From positions 1 to 33,145 of the forward strand of contig NZ_JAUYQU010000206.1 of assembly GCF_030697065.1 (NCBI RefSeq): DNA of 33,145 nucleotides, given 5' to 3'. Both the position numbers and the translations under genes were made by a program. Below the pieces are notes generated by a model. It worked only from the letters and a program-made list of their open reading frames with translations, had not been told where the DNA came from and searched no databases. Origin of the DNA: Bradyrhizobium sp. (GTDB lineage Bacteria > Pseudomonadota > Alphaproteobacteria > Rhizobiales > Xanthobacteraceae). Positions 24,138 through 31,625 of this stretch are shown in pieces (positions within the stretch are counted from its first letter, which is position 1; each line of letters opens with the position of its first letter).

Positions 24138-25358
24138 TCAGAGCGTCAGGTTTTCGGATGGCAGGCCGAGCGCGACGCGGCCGTAATTGGTCCCGGCCGC
24201 ATCGAAATTAAAGGCCAGGTGCGAATTGATGGCGTGGGCATCGCGAAACTGCCGCTGCAGGTCGCCTGTCGTGAACAGGCCGCGCGCGCCGCTGGCGGAA
24301 GACAGCAGCGACACCGCTTCGGTACAGAGATTGACGGAGTAGGCCCCGTCACGCCGCAACCTGGTCTTGGCCGCAATATCCGGAATTCGGCCGGAGCGGG
24401 CCTCGGCCATCGCCTCGATGCATCTCGAACGCATGATCAGGCGGGCGGCATCGATCTTCGCGGAAGCCTCGGCAATCTTGATCTGGGTGCTCTGGAAATC
24501 GCCGAGCCTGGCGCGATTGTAGGTCGAGGCGCGATGGCGCGTGATGTCGATATAGTCGTCCAGGCAGGCCTGCGCATTGCCGAGCGCGGCGCCTGACAGC
24601 ACATAGGGAAAAAGCGAGAATACCGGCAGCGCATAGAGCGCATTGGGATTGTCGGCGCTTCCCGGCGTCGGCCCGCCGGCGAGGTCGCCCACCGCGACGG
24701 TCATCGGTTCGGCGACGAAGACGTCGGCGACTTCGACGTCGTTTGATCCCGTTCCCCGCAACCCGCTCGCATTCCAGGTGTCGGTGACCTTGTAGTCGTT
24801 CCGGTGCAGCAGGAAGATCCGGTATTCGATGCCATCGGCCTCATCGTCGGACGAAACGACGGCGCCCAGCATGTTCCATTCGCTCGAACTCACGCCGGAG
24901 GAAAACGGCCAGTGGCCCCTCAGGCTGTATCCGCCGTCGACCTTGCTGGCGCGGCCGGAAGGAAAGATGAAGGAGGATGCAATCAAGGCGTCAGGGTCCT
25001 CGTTCCAGACCAGATCCTGGGCGCGCCTGGCAAACATGCCGAGCATCCAGTGATGGCTCGCGAGGTTGCCAAAATTCCAGGCCACCGAGGCATCGCCTCG
25101 CGCCAGCACATCGGCGCAATCGACCAGCGCGACGTAATCGAGTTCGGCGCCGCCGACCCGCTTCGGCTGCACGATCCGGAACAGACCGGCATCATGCAGA
25201 TCGCGCTCGGTTTCCGTCGGCAACCGCCGCAACTCCTCGGTTTTGCGAGCGCGATCGCGCAAGCGTGGAACCAGCGCCTTGGCGCGTTCGATCATGGCGG
25301 CGTAGCTGCTGATGTCCGCAGACGAACTGGCCTTTGGCGTTTCGCCAACACCTCCCAT
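24138..25358 (-). CDS. Flavin-dependent monooxygenase, acyl-CoA dehydrogenase fold
   Basis: 406 residues with the acyl-CoA dehydrogenase/HsaA-type fold: RLPTETERDLHDAGLFRIVQ, then PKRVGGAELDY, ASVAWNFGNLASHHWML, LRGHWPFSSG, ASGLRGTGSNDVEV and the C-terminal helical domain ending NSHLAFNFDAAGTNYGRVAL. Members of this branch hydroxylate aromatic or heterocyclic compounds, or desulfurise them, with reduced flavin supplied separately. The adjacent reductase supports this role. An ATG at 25295 is an alternative start. The first 20 residues are Ser/Ala-rich and the ribosome binding site at 25358 is weak. Substrate unknown. Confidence 0.88.
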   Translation of the reverse strand: MGGVGETPKASSSADISSYAAMIERAKALVPRLRDRARKTEELRRLPTETERDLHDAGLFRIVQPKRVGGAELDYVALVDCADVLARGDASVAWNFGNLASHHWMLGMFARRAQDLVWNEDPDALIASSFIFPSGRASKVDGGYSLRGHWPFSSGVSSSEWNMLGAVVSSDDEADGIEYRIFLLHRNDYKVTDTWNASGLRGTGSNDVEVADVFVAEPMTVAVGDLAGGPTPGSADNPNALYALPVFSLFPYVLSGAALGNAQACLDDYIDITRHRASTYNRARLGDFQSTQIKIAEASAKIDAARLIMRSRCIEAMAEARSGRIPDIAAKTRLRRDGAYSVNLCTEAVSLLSSASGARGLFTTGDLQRQFRDAHAINSHLAFNFDAAGTNYGRVALGLPSENLTL

Positions 25359-25450
25359 TTCAGCATTCCCTGCTATGTCGCCACTCGTCGCGGTCTCGAT
25401 ATGCGGTCGATCCGTGCGAAACCTGCTTGACCGGTCGAAGCTATCCGATG

Positions 25451-25468
25451 TTGTTTATCGCCTGATCA
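25451..25468. promoter_or_regulatory. Second copy of the TTGTTTATCG operator motif
   Basis: TTGTTTATCGCCTGATCA; its first ten bases equal those at 20754-20763, and GAT recurs at the same distance. The core TTATCG-CC-TGATCA is a weaker inverted repeat. It lies 41 bp from the dehydrogenase start at 25509 and 93 bp from the monooxygenase start at 25358, again in a divergent promoter. Confidence 0.55.
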
Positions 25469-25508
25469 CCAACTATTCAAGGCGCGGCCTTCATTGGGAG
25501 CGAACGCG

Positions 25509-26390
25509 ATGGACAAGACCGTTGGAATTGTCGGGCTTGGAATCATGGGTGGCGCGATCGCCCACAATCTGGTCGAGCGCGGGTGGCGCGTCGTCGGCTT
25601 TGACATCGACGCCGCGCGATGCGCCGAGCTCGCACTGGCCGATGTCATCATCGCCGATGACATCGGGCGAGTCGCGCATAGCGCACCTTTCATCATGACC
25701 AGTCTGCCAAACCCCGAAGCAGTTGACGATGTCGCGCAGTGCATCGCCAACTCCGCTGCGCCGCCGCGGATTGTGCTCGAGCTCTCCACGCTGGCGATCA
25801 GCGACAAGCTTCGCTTCGAAACCACCCTGGCGCAGGCCGGCCATACTGCGCTGGATTGCCCGCTGAGCGGAACCGGCGCACAGGCCAAAAACCGCGATCT
25901 CGTGGTCTACGCCAGCGGCGACAGCGCTGCCATTGCCCGCTGCGTCGATCTGTTTGCCGACTTCGCCAGGCAAAGCGCTGACCTCGGCGCCTACGGTAAC
26001 GGAAGCCGGATGAAATTCATCGCCAATCATCTGGTCGCCATTCACAACGTCGCCGCCGCCGAAGCGATGTTGCTGGCACAGCTTGCCGGGCTCGATCCGA
26101 AGATGGTGGTCGACATGGTGGGACCGGGCGCCGGCGGCTCGCGGATGTTTCAGATGCGCGCGCCGATGATGGTCGAAGGAATTTATGAGCCGCCGACCAT
26201 GAAGGTTTCGATGTGGGAGAAGGACATGGCCATTATCGCCGGGTTTGCCGCCGCGCTCGGCTGTGCGACTCCGCTGTTTACGCTGACGCAGCCCGTTTAC
26301 GCGCAGGCTATGGCAATGGGGCTTGGCGAGCAGGATACGGCCTCGGTGTTTGAGGTGCTGAAGCAGACCCTCGTCACCAATCAGCGATGA
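25509..26390 (+). CDS. 3-hydroxyisobutyrate dehydrogenase-family NAD(P) oxidoreductase
   Basis: 293 residues from the ATG at 25509, with GGGAG eight bases before it. The Rossmann motif is VGIVGLGIMGGAIAHNLVER. The substrate-binding region is CPLSGTGAQAKNRDLVVYAS, and the catalytic Lys is at NGSRMKFIANH (K169). Family members oxidise beta-hydroxyacids or reduce semialdehydes. The usual PVSGG motif reads PLSGTG here, so the substrate pocket may differ. It is divergent from the monooxygenase-reductase-TetR operon and shares its operator-like motif, so it probably acts in the same pathway. It is followed by the inverted repeat copy, with no further gene in the operon. Confidence 0.9.
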   Translation: MDKTVGIVGLGIMGGAIAHNLVERGWRVVGFDIDAARCAELALADVIIADDIGRVAHSAPFIMTSLPNPEAVDDVAQCIANSAAPPRIVLELSTLAISDKLRFETTLAQAGHTALDCPLSGTGAQAKNRDLVVYASGDSAAIARCVDLFADFARQSADLGAYGNGSRMKFIANHLVAIHNVAAAEAMLLAQLAGLDPKMVVDMVGPGAGGSRMFQMRAPMMVEGIYEPPTMKVSMWEKDMAIIAGFAAALGCATPLFTLTQPVYAQAMAMGLGEQDTASVFEVLKQTLVTNQR

Positions 26391-26434
26391 TGCAGCCCGG
26401 ATGGGAAGCCAGCCGGTTCGGTGCATCGGGCGCC

Positions 26435-26760
26435 GAGCAAACACGGGTTCACGATGTCGCGGCGCGATACGCCCGAGCTTTGCTTCAGTTCTTACGCCCT
26501 CTGAAGCAAGAGGGCGCAGGGAAAGCCGGATGCACGCTGCACCCGCGGTCTCGTGTGCAAACTCGCACAAAACAAACGCACACGAGCATACAGGTCCAGC
26601 GGAGGCAATCCGACTTTCCCTGCGCAGTGGTTCTACCGGCTTATAGCGCGCTCGCCCCGGTGACCGGGCTTTCTTGCCACCGTCATCCGCGGGAAGTCTT
26701 GCTTCCCGCAGACTTGACACCAGCGTCGGGGTGTCAGGCCCACACGATTTCGCCGTCCGC
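26435..26760 (-). repeat. Dispersed repeat, copy B
   Basis: This is the inverted counterpart of copy A (29-375). The best-conserved blocks are the TGTGCGAGTTTGCACA core (about 26550-26590) and the parts flanking CGACGCTGGTGTCAAGTCTG (about 26711-26730). It lies directly after the dehydrogenase gene and has no good ribosome binding site of its own. I read it as non-coding. The copy appears to extend further right than copy A, which begins near the window's left edge. Confidence 0.8.
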
Positions 26761-27019
26761 TCGAATTGCGCTCGTCAGTCGCAAACCCAAGCGTCCACCG
26801 CATCCCACCGCGCGTTCGTGACGATCGCGACCCGCCCCTCTCATCGGGTGAGACAGGCGAGTCTCTAAAGGTGATTTGCCCGACAGGTTAAGCGGAATTT
26901 TACCCGTCGGGTTGATTTGTCGCACCGGGCGGTCAGGTGGCGCTTGCGCGCCAAGCGACGCCGGTCGCGTTCCGCAATGAACCGGACGGCGAATGTCCCG
27001 TTCATTCCGTGCGCCGCGG
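26761..27019. other. Repeat flank, no gene seen
   Basis: No supported gene. It probably continues the dispersed repeat leftward relative to the repeat's own orientation. CCCGACAGGT (26879-26888) and ACCCGTCGGG (26902-26911) form a hairpin with one mismatch, which would be a G-U pair if transcribed from the minus strand. Confidence 0.45.
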
Positions 27020-27793
27020 CTAACCTGCCGCGCTTGAAAAATCCGGAGGACGGCGCTCGGCGAATGCCGTGAACGCCTCGCGGGCCTCGGCGGTCTGCAG
27101 CCTTTCCCCAAAGATAACACTCTCGCGATCGATCTGAGCGGCAATCGCCTCGACATTGCGCATCAGCGCCTTGGTGTGGCTGAGCGCGCCGGGAGGACGC
27201 TTGGTCAGGGCTTCCGCAGCCGCGCGCGCACGGCTGCGCAGTTCGGCCACCGGCACTACCGCATTGGCCAGACCGCAGGACAGCGCCGACGCGGCGTCGA
27301 GCGGCTCGCCCAGCGCAAACATCGCATAGGCGCGAACGTGGCCGATCCGCGCCGGCAACAGCAAGCTTGATGCCGCCTCAGGCACCAGCGCGAGATTGAC
27401 GAACGGCGTGGTCAGCCGCGCCGTTTCGGCCAGGAAAACCAGATCGCAGTGCAGCAGCATGGTGGTGCCCACACCGACGGCATTGCCCTGCACGGCGGCG
27501 ATCAACGGCTTGGTCGCCTTGCCCAAATTCCTGATGAAGCGGCCTGCCTGATTCTCGCCCCGGTCCTTTTTGCCGGCCTGGGCCGCGAAATCGGCGAGGT
27601 CGTTGCCGGCGGTAAAGCTGTCGCCATCGCCCTGGAATACGACGACCCGAATCGCCGGGTCCTTCTCCGCGCGCTCCAGCCCATCGGACAAGGCACTATA
27701 CATCGCGCTGCTCAGCGCGTTCTTCTTGTCCGGCCGGGCCAGCGTCAACGTCATGATCCCGGCCACGACTTCGGTCTTCACATAATCAGTCAT
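27020..27793 (-). CDS. Enoyl-CoA hydratase/isomerase
   Basis: 257 residues from the ATG at 27793, with GAGGAG upstream. Crotonase features are LTLARPDKKNAL (17-28), the oxyanion-hole region GDSFTAGNDLADF, and AAVQGNAVGVGTTMLLHCDLVF. The usual first catalytic Glu of hydratases (after GG in the helix) is Val here, while LVPEAASSLL keeps the Glu typical of enoyl-CoA isomerases. It may therefore be an isomerase rather than a hydratase (inference from motif comparison). It lies 30 bp downstream of the NMO-like gene, so one transcript is likely. Confidence 0.9.
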   Translation of the reverse strand: MTDYVKTEVVAGIMTLTLARPDKKNALSSAMYSALSDGLERAEKDPAIRVVVFQGDGDSFTAGNDLADFAAQAGKKDRGENQAGRFIRNLGKATKPLIAAVQGNAVGVGTTMLLHCDLVFLAETARLTTPFVNLALVPEAASSLLLPARIGHVRAYAMFALGEPLDAASALSCGLANAVVPVAELRSRARAAAEALTKRPPGALSHTKALMRNVEAIAAQIDRESVIFGERLQTAEAREAFTAFAERRPPDFSSAAG

Positions 27794-27823
27794 CAAGAAC
27801 TCCTCAGGGGAATGCGTTTCGTT

Positions 27824-28831
27824 TCAGGCAACCTTCGCCGGCTTTTCCTGTCCGGCGCCGTCGAGGAAACCGACCAGCCGGTCACGGATGATGCGCTCGG
27901 CATCCGCCATGATACGGTCGATCAATTCCTTCACGGTCGGTACGTCCCTGATCAGGCCGGCCACCATGCCGCAGCTCCAGGCCCCCGCGTCCATATCGCC
28001 GTCGATCATGACCTTGGGATAGGCGCCGGCAACCTGGTCATGGATGTCGGCGATCTTCAGGCTCGCCCCCTTCTCGCGCTCGATTTCCAGCAGCCGGTCG
28101 ACGGCCTTGTTCTTCAGCACCCGCTCGGTGTTCCTGAGCGCGCGCATGACGAGGCGGGTGTCCAGTTCGGAGGCCGCCACCAGTGCCTTCTTGACGTTGT
28201 CATGCACCGGCGCTTCCTTGGTCGCGATGAAGCGCGTACCCATGTTGATGCCGGCCGCGCCCATCGCCAGCGCCGCCACCAGGCTGCGGGCATCGGCCAT
28301 CCCCCCCGAGGCCACGAAGGGAATCTTCAACTCCTCGGCGGCGCGCGGCAACAGGATCATGTTCGGCATGTCGTCCTCGCCGGGATGCCCGCCGCACTCG
28401 AAACCGTCGACGCTGACCGCGTCGCAGCCGATCGCCTCGGCCTTCAGCGAATGCCTGACCGAGGTGCATTTGTGGATCACCTTGATATCGGCAGCCTTGA
28501 GCGCCGGCATGTATTGCTCGGGGCTGCGCCCCGCGGTCTCCACGATCTTGATGCCGCCTTCCCTGATCGCGGCGATGTATTCCGGATAGGGAGGCGTGGT
28601 GAAGGCCGGCAGGAACGTGAGGTTCACACCAAACGGCTTGTCCGTCATGTCGTGACAGCGCGCGATCTCCTTGGCCAGCAGTTCCGGCGTCCGCTGCGTC
28701 AGACCGGTGATAATTCCAAGGCCGCCGGCATTCGACACTGCGGAAGCCAGCTCCGCGAAGCCGACATAGTGCATGCCGCCCTGGATGATGGGATGCTCGA
28801 TGCCGAACATTTCAGTGATGGCTGTTTTCAC
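27824..28831 (-). CDS. Nitronate monooxygenase-family flavoprotein
   Basis: 335 residues with a GTG start after GGAGGAATTC. The TIM-barrel NMO/2-nitropropane dioxygenase family shows PIIQGGMHYVGFAELASAVS (14-33), NAGGLGIITG, PFGVNLTFLP, CDAVSVDGFECGGHPGEDD (the catalytic-His region), FVASGGMADARS and GAAGINMGTRF (FMN phosphate site). Many members act on unknown substrates, and true nitronate activity is not proven by sequence. Co-transcription with the enoyl-CoA enzyme suggests a role in acyl-CoA metabolism. The next gene upstream on this strand is 217 bp away, across repeats. Confidence 0.9.
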   Translation of the reverse strand: MKTAITEMFGIEHPIIQGGMHYVGFAELASAVSNAGGLGIITGLTQRTPELLAKEIARCHDMTDKPFGVNLTFLPAFTTPPYPEYIAAIREGGIKIVETAGRSPEQYMPALKAADIKVIHKCTSVRHSLKAEAIGCDAVSVDGFECGGHPGEDDMPNMILLPRAAEELKIPFVASGGMADARSLVAALAMGAAGINMGTRFIATKEAPVHDNVKKALVAASELDTRLVMRALRNTERVLKNKAVDRLLEIEREKGASLKIADIHDQVAGAYPKVMIDGDMDAGAWSCGMVAGLIRDVPTVKELIDRIMADAERIIRDRLVGFLDGAGQEKPAKVA

Positions 28832-28901
28832 GAATTCCTCCGGTGGTTTTCCTGACGATTTCTTTCACAAGCTTACATCATCTGAAGCCGGCCCGGATCG
28901 T

Positions 28902-28954
28902 CTTTCTCCCCTCCCGCGAAGCGGTGGGGAGGGGTCGGGGTGGGGGTTCTCGTC
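28902..28954 (+). repeat. GC-rich palindromic repeat, copy 1
   Basis: CCCCTCCC-GCGAAGC-GGTGGGGAGGGG is a hairpin, followed by GGGG-A-GGGG-TC-GGGG-T-GGGGG (28926-28946), a four-tract G-quadruplex-type pattern. It is nearly the same as 33091-33145. Confidence 0.8.
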
Positions 28955-28986
28955 ATAAAACAGCTGCCAGCGAGTCTGCCGAGACG

Positions 28987-29042
28987 CCCCCCACCCCCGA
29001 CCCCTCCCCGCCACGCGCAAGGGCGCGTGGAGGGAGGGGAGT
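28987..29042 (-). repeat. GC-rich palindromic repeat, copy 2 (inverted)
   Basis: On the minus strand it reads CCCCTCCCTCCACGCGC-CCTT-GCGCGTGGCGGGGAGGGG, a long hairpin, and then the same TC-GGGGG-T-GGGGGG tracts (28987-29009 in plus coordinates). It is an inverted copy about 32 bp from copy 1, so the two could pair over a long distance. Confidence 0.8.
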
Positions 29043-29048
29043 GAAAAG

Positions 29049-29786
29049 TCACCACTTCTCGCCAAACGGACGTATTTCCAGTTCGAACGTCCAGGCGCTG
29101 CGCGGCTGCTGATACAGCAGCCAGTAGGATTCAGCGACCGATGAGGGCGGCATCAGCAGGTCCGGATTGTCGAGCGCGTCAGGTCCCAGCGCCTCGATCC
29201 GCCGCTGTCGCACCCATTCGGTATCGACGCCGGAATCGATAATGAGATGGGCGACATGGATGTTCTTCGGCCCCAACTCGCGCGCGGCCGCCTGGGCGAC
29301 GGCGCGCAGGCCGAACTTGGCGCTGGCGAACGCCGCATAACCGGATCCGCCGCGCAGGCTGGCGGTCGCACCGGTGAAGAAAATGTTGCCCCTGCCCCGG
29401 GGCAACATCAGGCGGGCGGCCTCGCGGCCGGCAAGGAAGCCGGAATAGCAGGCCATTTCCCAGACCTTGCGAAACACCCGCTCGGTGGTCTCCAGGATCG
29501 GGAAATTCACATTGGCCCCGATATTGAAGATGCAGACTTCGAGCGGCGCGTGCTTGTCGGCATCGCCCAGGAAGGAAATGATCTCCTCCTCCTTGCGCGC
29601 ATCGAGCGATCGGGCGTGGATTTCGCCGCCTGCCGCCTCGATCTCCTTGACCAGCGGCTCGAGCTTGGCGCCGTTGCGGCGTCCGGCGAATACCGTAAAA
29701 CCTTCGGAAGCAAACTTCTTTGCAATTTCGCTGCCGATGAAGTCGCCGGCGCCGATCACGGCCACGGTCGCGTTTCTCTTCTGCAA
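29049..29786 (-). CDS. SDR-family protein lacking the catalytic Tyr (SDR_c10-like)
   Basis: 245 residues. The start is a TTG at 29786, with GGGAGA eight bases upstream; no ATG follows in frame for about 100 residues. The Rossmann segment is AVIGAGDFIGSEIAKKF (9-25), a departure from TGxxxGIG. NIGANVN (88-94) replaces the NAG motif. Where classical SDRs have YxxxK there is F153ASAK157, and the position 13 before it is Ala140 rather than Ser. CDD subgroup SDR_c10 is described as missing the Tyr, and this protein fits. It is 55 bp downstream of the acyl-CoA ligase. The paralogue at 31626 shares the change. Confidence 0.85.
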   Translation of the reverse strand: MQKRNATVAVIGAGDFIGSEIAKKFASEGFTVFAGRRNGAKLEPLVKEIEAAGGEIHARSLDARKEEEIISFLGDADKHAPLEVCIFNIGANVNFPILETTERVFRKVWEMACYSGFLAGREAARLMLPRGRGNIFFTGATASLRGGSGYAAFASAKFGLRAVAQAAARELGPKNIHVAHLIIDSGVDTEWVRQRRIEALGPDALDNPDLLMPPSSVAESYWLLYQQPRSAWTFELEIRPFGEKW

Positions 29787-29841
29787 GGCTGTTCTCCCGG
29801 TCGGTTAATCTGTCGCTTTCGAATGCAGGCCGTCATCGCGG

Positions 29842-31401
29842 TTACGCCCGCTGTTGCAGGGATTCCGCGAGCTTGTGCTTGAGTATCTTGCCGGTCGACG
29901 TCGCCGGCAAGGCATCGAGCACGATGATCTCCGACGGACGCTTGTACGACGTGAGCTGCGGGCTGATGAACGCCATCAGATCGGCCGGCTTCACGGCCGA
30001 CCCCTGCAGCAACTGGACGAAGGCGACCACTTCCTCGTTGCCGTCGACCGTGCGGCCGACCACGGCGGACTGCACGACGTCTTCGTGGGAACTGAGAACC
30101 GCCTCGACTTCCGCGGGATAGACGTTGAAGCCCGATCGGATGATCATCTCCTTGGTGCGGCCGACGATGAAGAGACAATCGCCCTCGAAACGCGCGAGAT
30201 CGCCGGTGTTGAACCAGCCTTCGCTGTCGATGGCCTTCGCCGTCAGCTCCGGTGCGCGATAGTAACCTCGCATCACGTTGCGGCCGCGAACGTGGAGTTC
30301 GCCGACCTCGCCCTTTGCCACCGGTAGGCCATCGACCGTCCTGATCCGCGCCTCGACGCCCGGCAGCAGCGTACCGACCGCCTGATCCGCGCGCGGCGCA
30401 TCGAAGCGTACGCCGGATATTCCCGGCGAGCATTCGGTAATGCCGTAACCGTTCGAGAGCGGCAGATCGAATTCCTGCTCCACCCGCGATTTGAGATCGA
30501 GATCGAGCGGTGCGCCGGCCACCGCGAGAAGCCGCAGCGAGCCGCGCCCGAGCGCCGCCAGACCTTTCACGGCCTTGTACTCCAGCAGGCGCTGGTAGGT
30601 CGCGGGGACACCGTTGAGGATCGTGATCCCCTCCTCGGCAATGGCCCTGGCGAGTGCGGCGGGGTCGTATTTGCTGGCCAGGCGGACCGTGGCGCCCGTC
30701 ATCAGCGTCATGATCAGGAGCGAGATCCCGACGATGTGCGAGATCGGCAGCACGATATAGATCTTGTCGCTCGCATCCATCTTTCGGATATAAGCGGTGG
30801 TTCGGGCGCTGATCAGCATATTTTCGTGGGTGAGCATCACACCCTTCGGCGTGCCCGTCGTGCCCGATGTGTAGATCAGCACGGCGACCTGCTTGGCGGC
30901 GTCAGCCTCGACCGGCTCAACGACGGCGCCCTCGTTCAGCGCACCGACGCCGATCTGCAGCAACGGACCAACGCGGCGGATCTCCGCGCCGCAGCGCGAC
31001 GCGTGACCCGCCGCTTCCTTCGAGACCTCGGCGGTGAAGAACATCCGTCGCGCGCCGCTATGGTCGCGGATCTGGTCCAGTTCGCGCGCCGACAATCTCG
31101 GATTGGCGACGATCGCCCAGGCATCGATCCGGCTCGCTGCCAGCAGCAAGCCGGCCAATGCGATGCAGTTCTCGCTGACGACCATGATGCGGTCGCCCGC
31201 CCTCACACCAAGGGATCGAAGCGCCTCGGCGATACCGGTCACCGAGCGGTCCAGTTCGCGATAGGTCCAGGCGGCGCCGTCCTCGATCAGTGCGACGCGA
31301 TCGGGAGATCCCAGGACATGCCGGCCATAGACATCATGGATGCGGCGCGGCAACCCGGCTGTGATTTCGGCAAGGTCGTTCGCTTCCGACAATTCCACCA
31401 C
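29842..31401 (-). CDS. AMP-dependent acyl-CoA ligase
   Basis: 519 residues. I start it at a GTG at 31401 because GGGAGG sits six bases before it. An ATG at 31419 would add six residues (MCGRSA) but has only a weak site. Adenylating-enzyme motifs are complete: YTSGTTGTPKGVMLTHE, NGYGITECSPG, GWFNTGDLARFEGDCLFIVG with RTKEMIIRSGFNVYPAEVE, and TGKILKHKL with the C-terminal catalytic Lys. It activates a carboxylic acid to its CoA ester in the cytoplasm. The SDR gene follows 55 bp later on the same strand. It is divergent from a second SDR. Confidence 0.92.
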   Translation of the reverse strand: MVELSEANDLAEITAGLPRRIHDVYGRHVLGSPDRVALIEDGAAWTYRELDRSVTGIAEALRSLGVRAGDRIMVVSENCIALAGLLLAASRIDAWAIVANPRLSARELDQIRDHSGARRMFFTAEVSKEAAGHASRCGAEIRRVGPLLQIGVGALNEGAVVEPVEADAAKQVAVLIYTSGTTGTPKGVMLTHENMLISARTTAYIRKMDASDKIYIVLPISHIVGISLLIMTLMTGATVRLASKYDPAALARAIAEEGITILNGVPATYQRLLEYKAVKGLAALGRGSLRLLAVAGAPLDLDLKSRVEQEFDLPLSNGYGITECSPGISGVRFDAPRADQAVGTLLPGVEARIRTVDGLPVAKGEVGELHVRGRNVMRGYYRAPELTAKAIDSEGWFNTGDLARFEGDCLFIVGRTKEMIIRSGFNVYPAEVEAVLSSHEDVVQSAVVGRTVDGNEEVVAFVQLLQGSAVKPADLMAFISPQLTSYKRPSEIIVLDALPATSTGKILKHKLAESLQQRA

Positions 31402-31451
31402 GGCCGACCTCCCACACATGCGCCTGAGGGCGCCACTGCCGAATATCTAAC

Positions 31452-31599
31452 GTTCTTTTTTAGAACCCGTCAATCCGTATCTCGACCCCTTGCCCCTCCT
31501 CGAGGGACAAGAGAGTATACGGGTATCAACTTTAATAGCTCTTTCCTGAGAAGAAATCCCATTTACAAGCGTGCCAGCGCTCGATACATCTTTAGTATC
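31452..31599. promoter_or_regulatory. Divergent promoter region with inverted repeats
   Basis: The region between the ligase (start 31401) and the SDR (start 31626) is AT-rich. It contains GTTCT-TTTTT-AGAAC (31452-31466), GTATAC (31515-31520) with GTATC (31523-31527), and GATAC-ATCTTTA-GTATC (31583-31599). The repeated GTATC/GATAC words suggest operators. No regulator gene lies next to them. Confidence 0.4.
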
Positions 31600-31625
31600 A
31601 AATAAGAACTTCATGGGGGGCGCCA

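Noticed and set aside
27449..28855. A 468-codon open frame on the plus strand
   Set aside because: It is antisense to the enoyl-CoA and NMO-like genes and crosses their intergenic gap. No domain or start site is supported.
28902..29042. A transposon remnant or CRISPR-like repeat
   Set aside because: The units are hairpins with G-tracts, not evenly spaced direct repeats. There is no transposase or target-site duplication.
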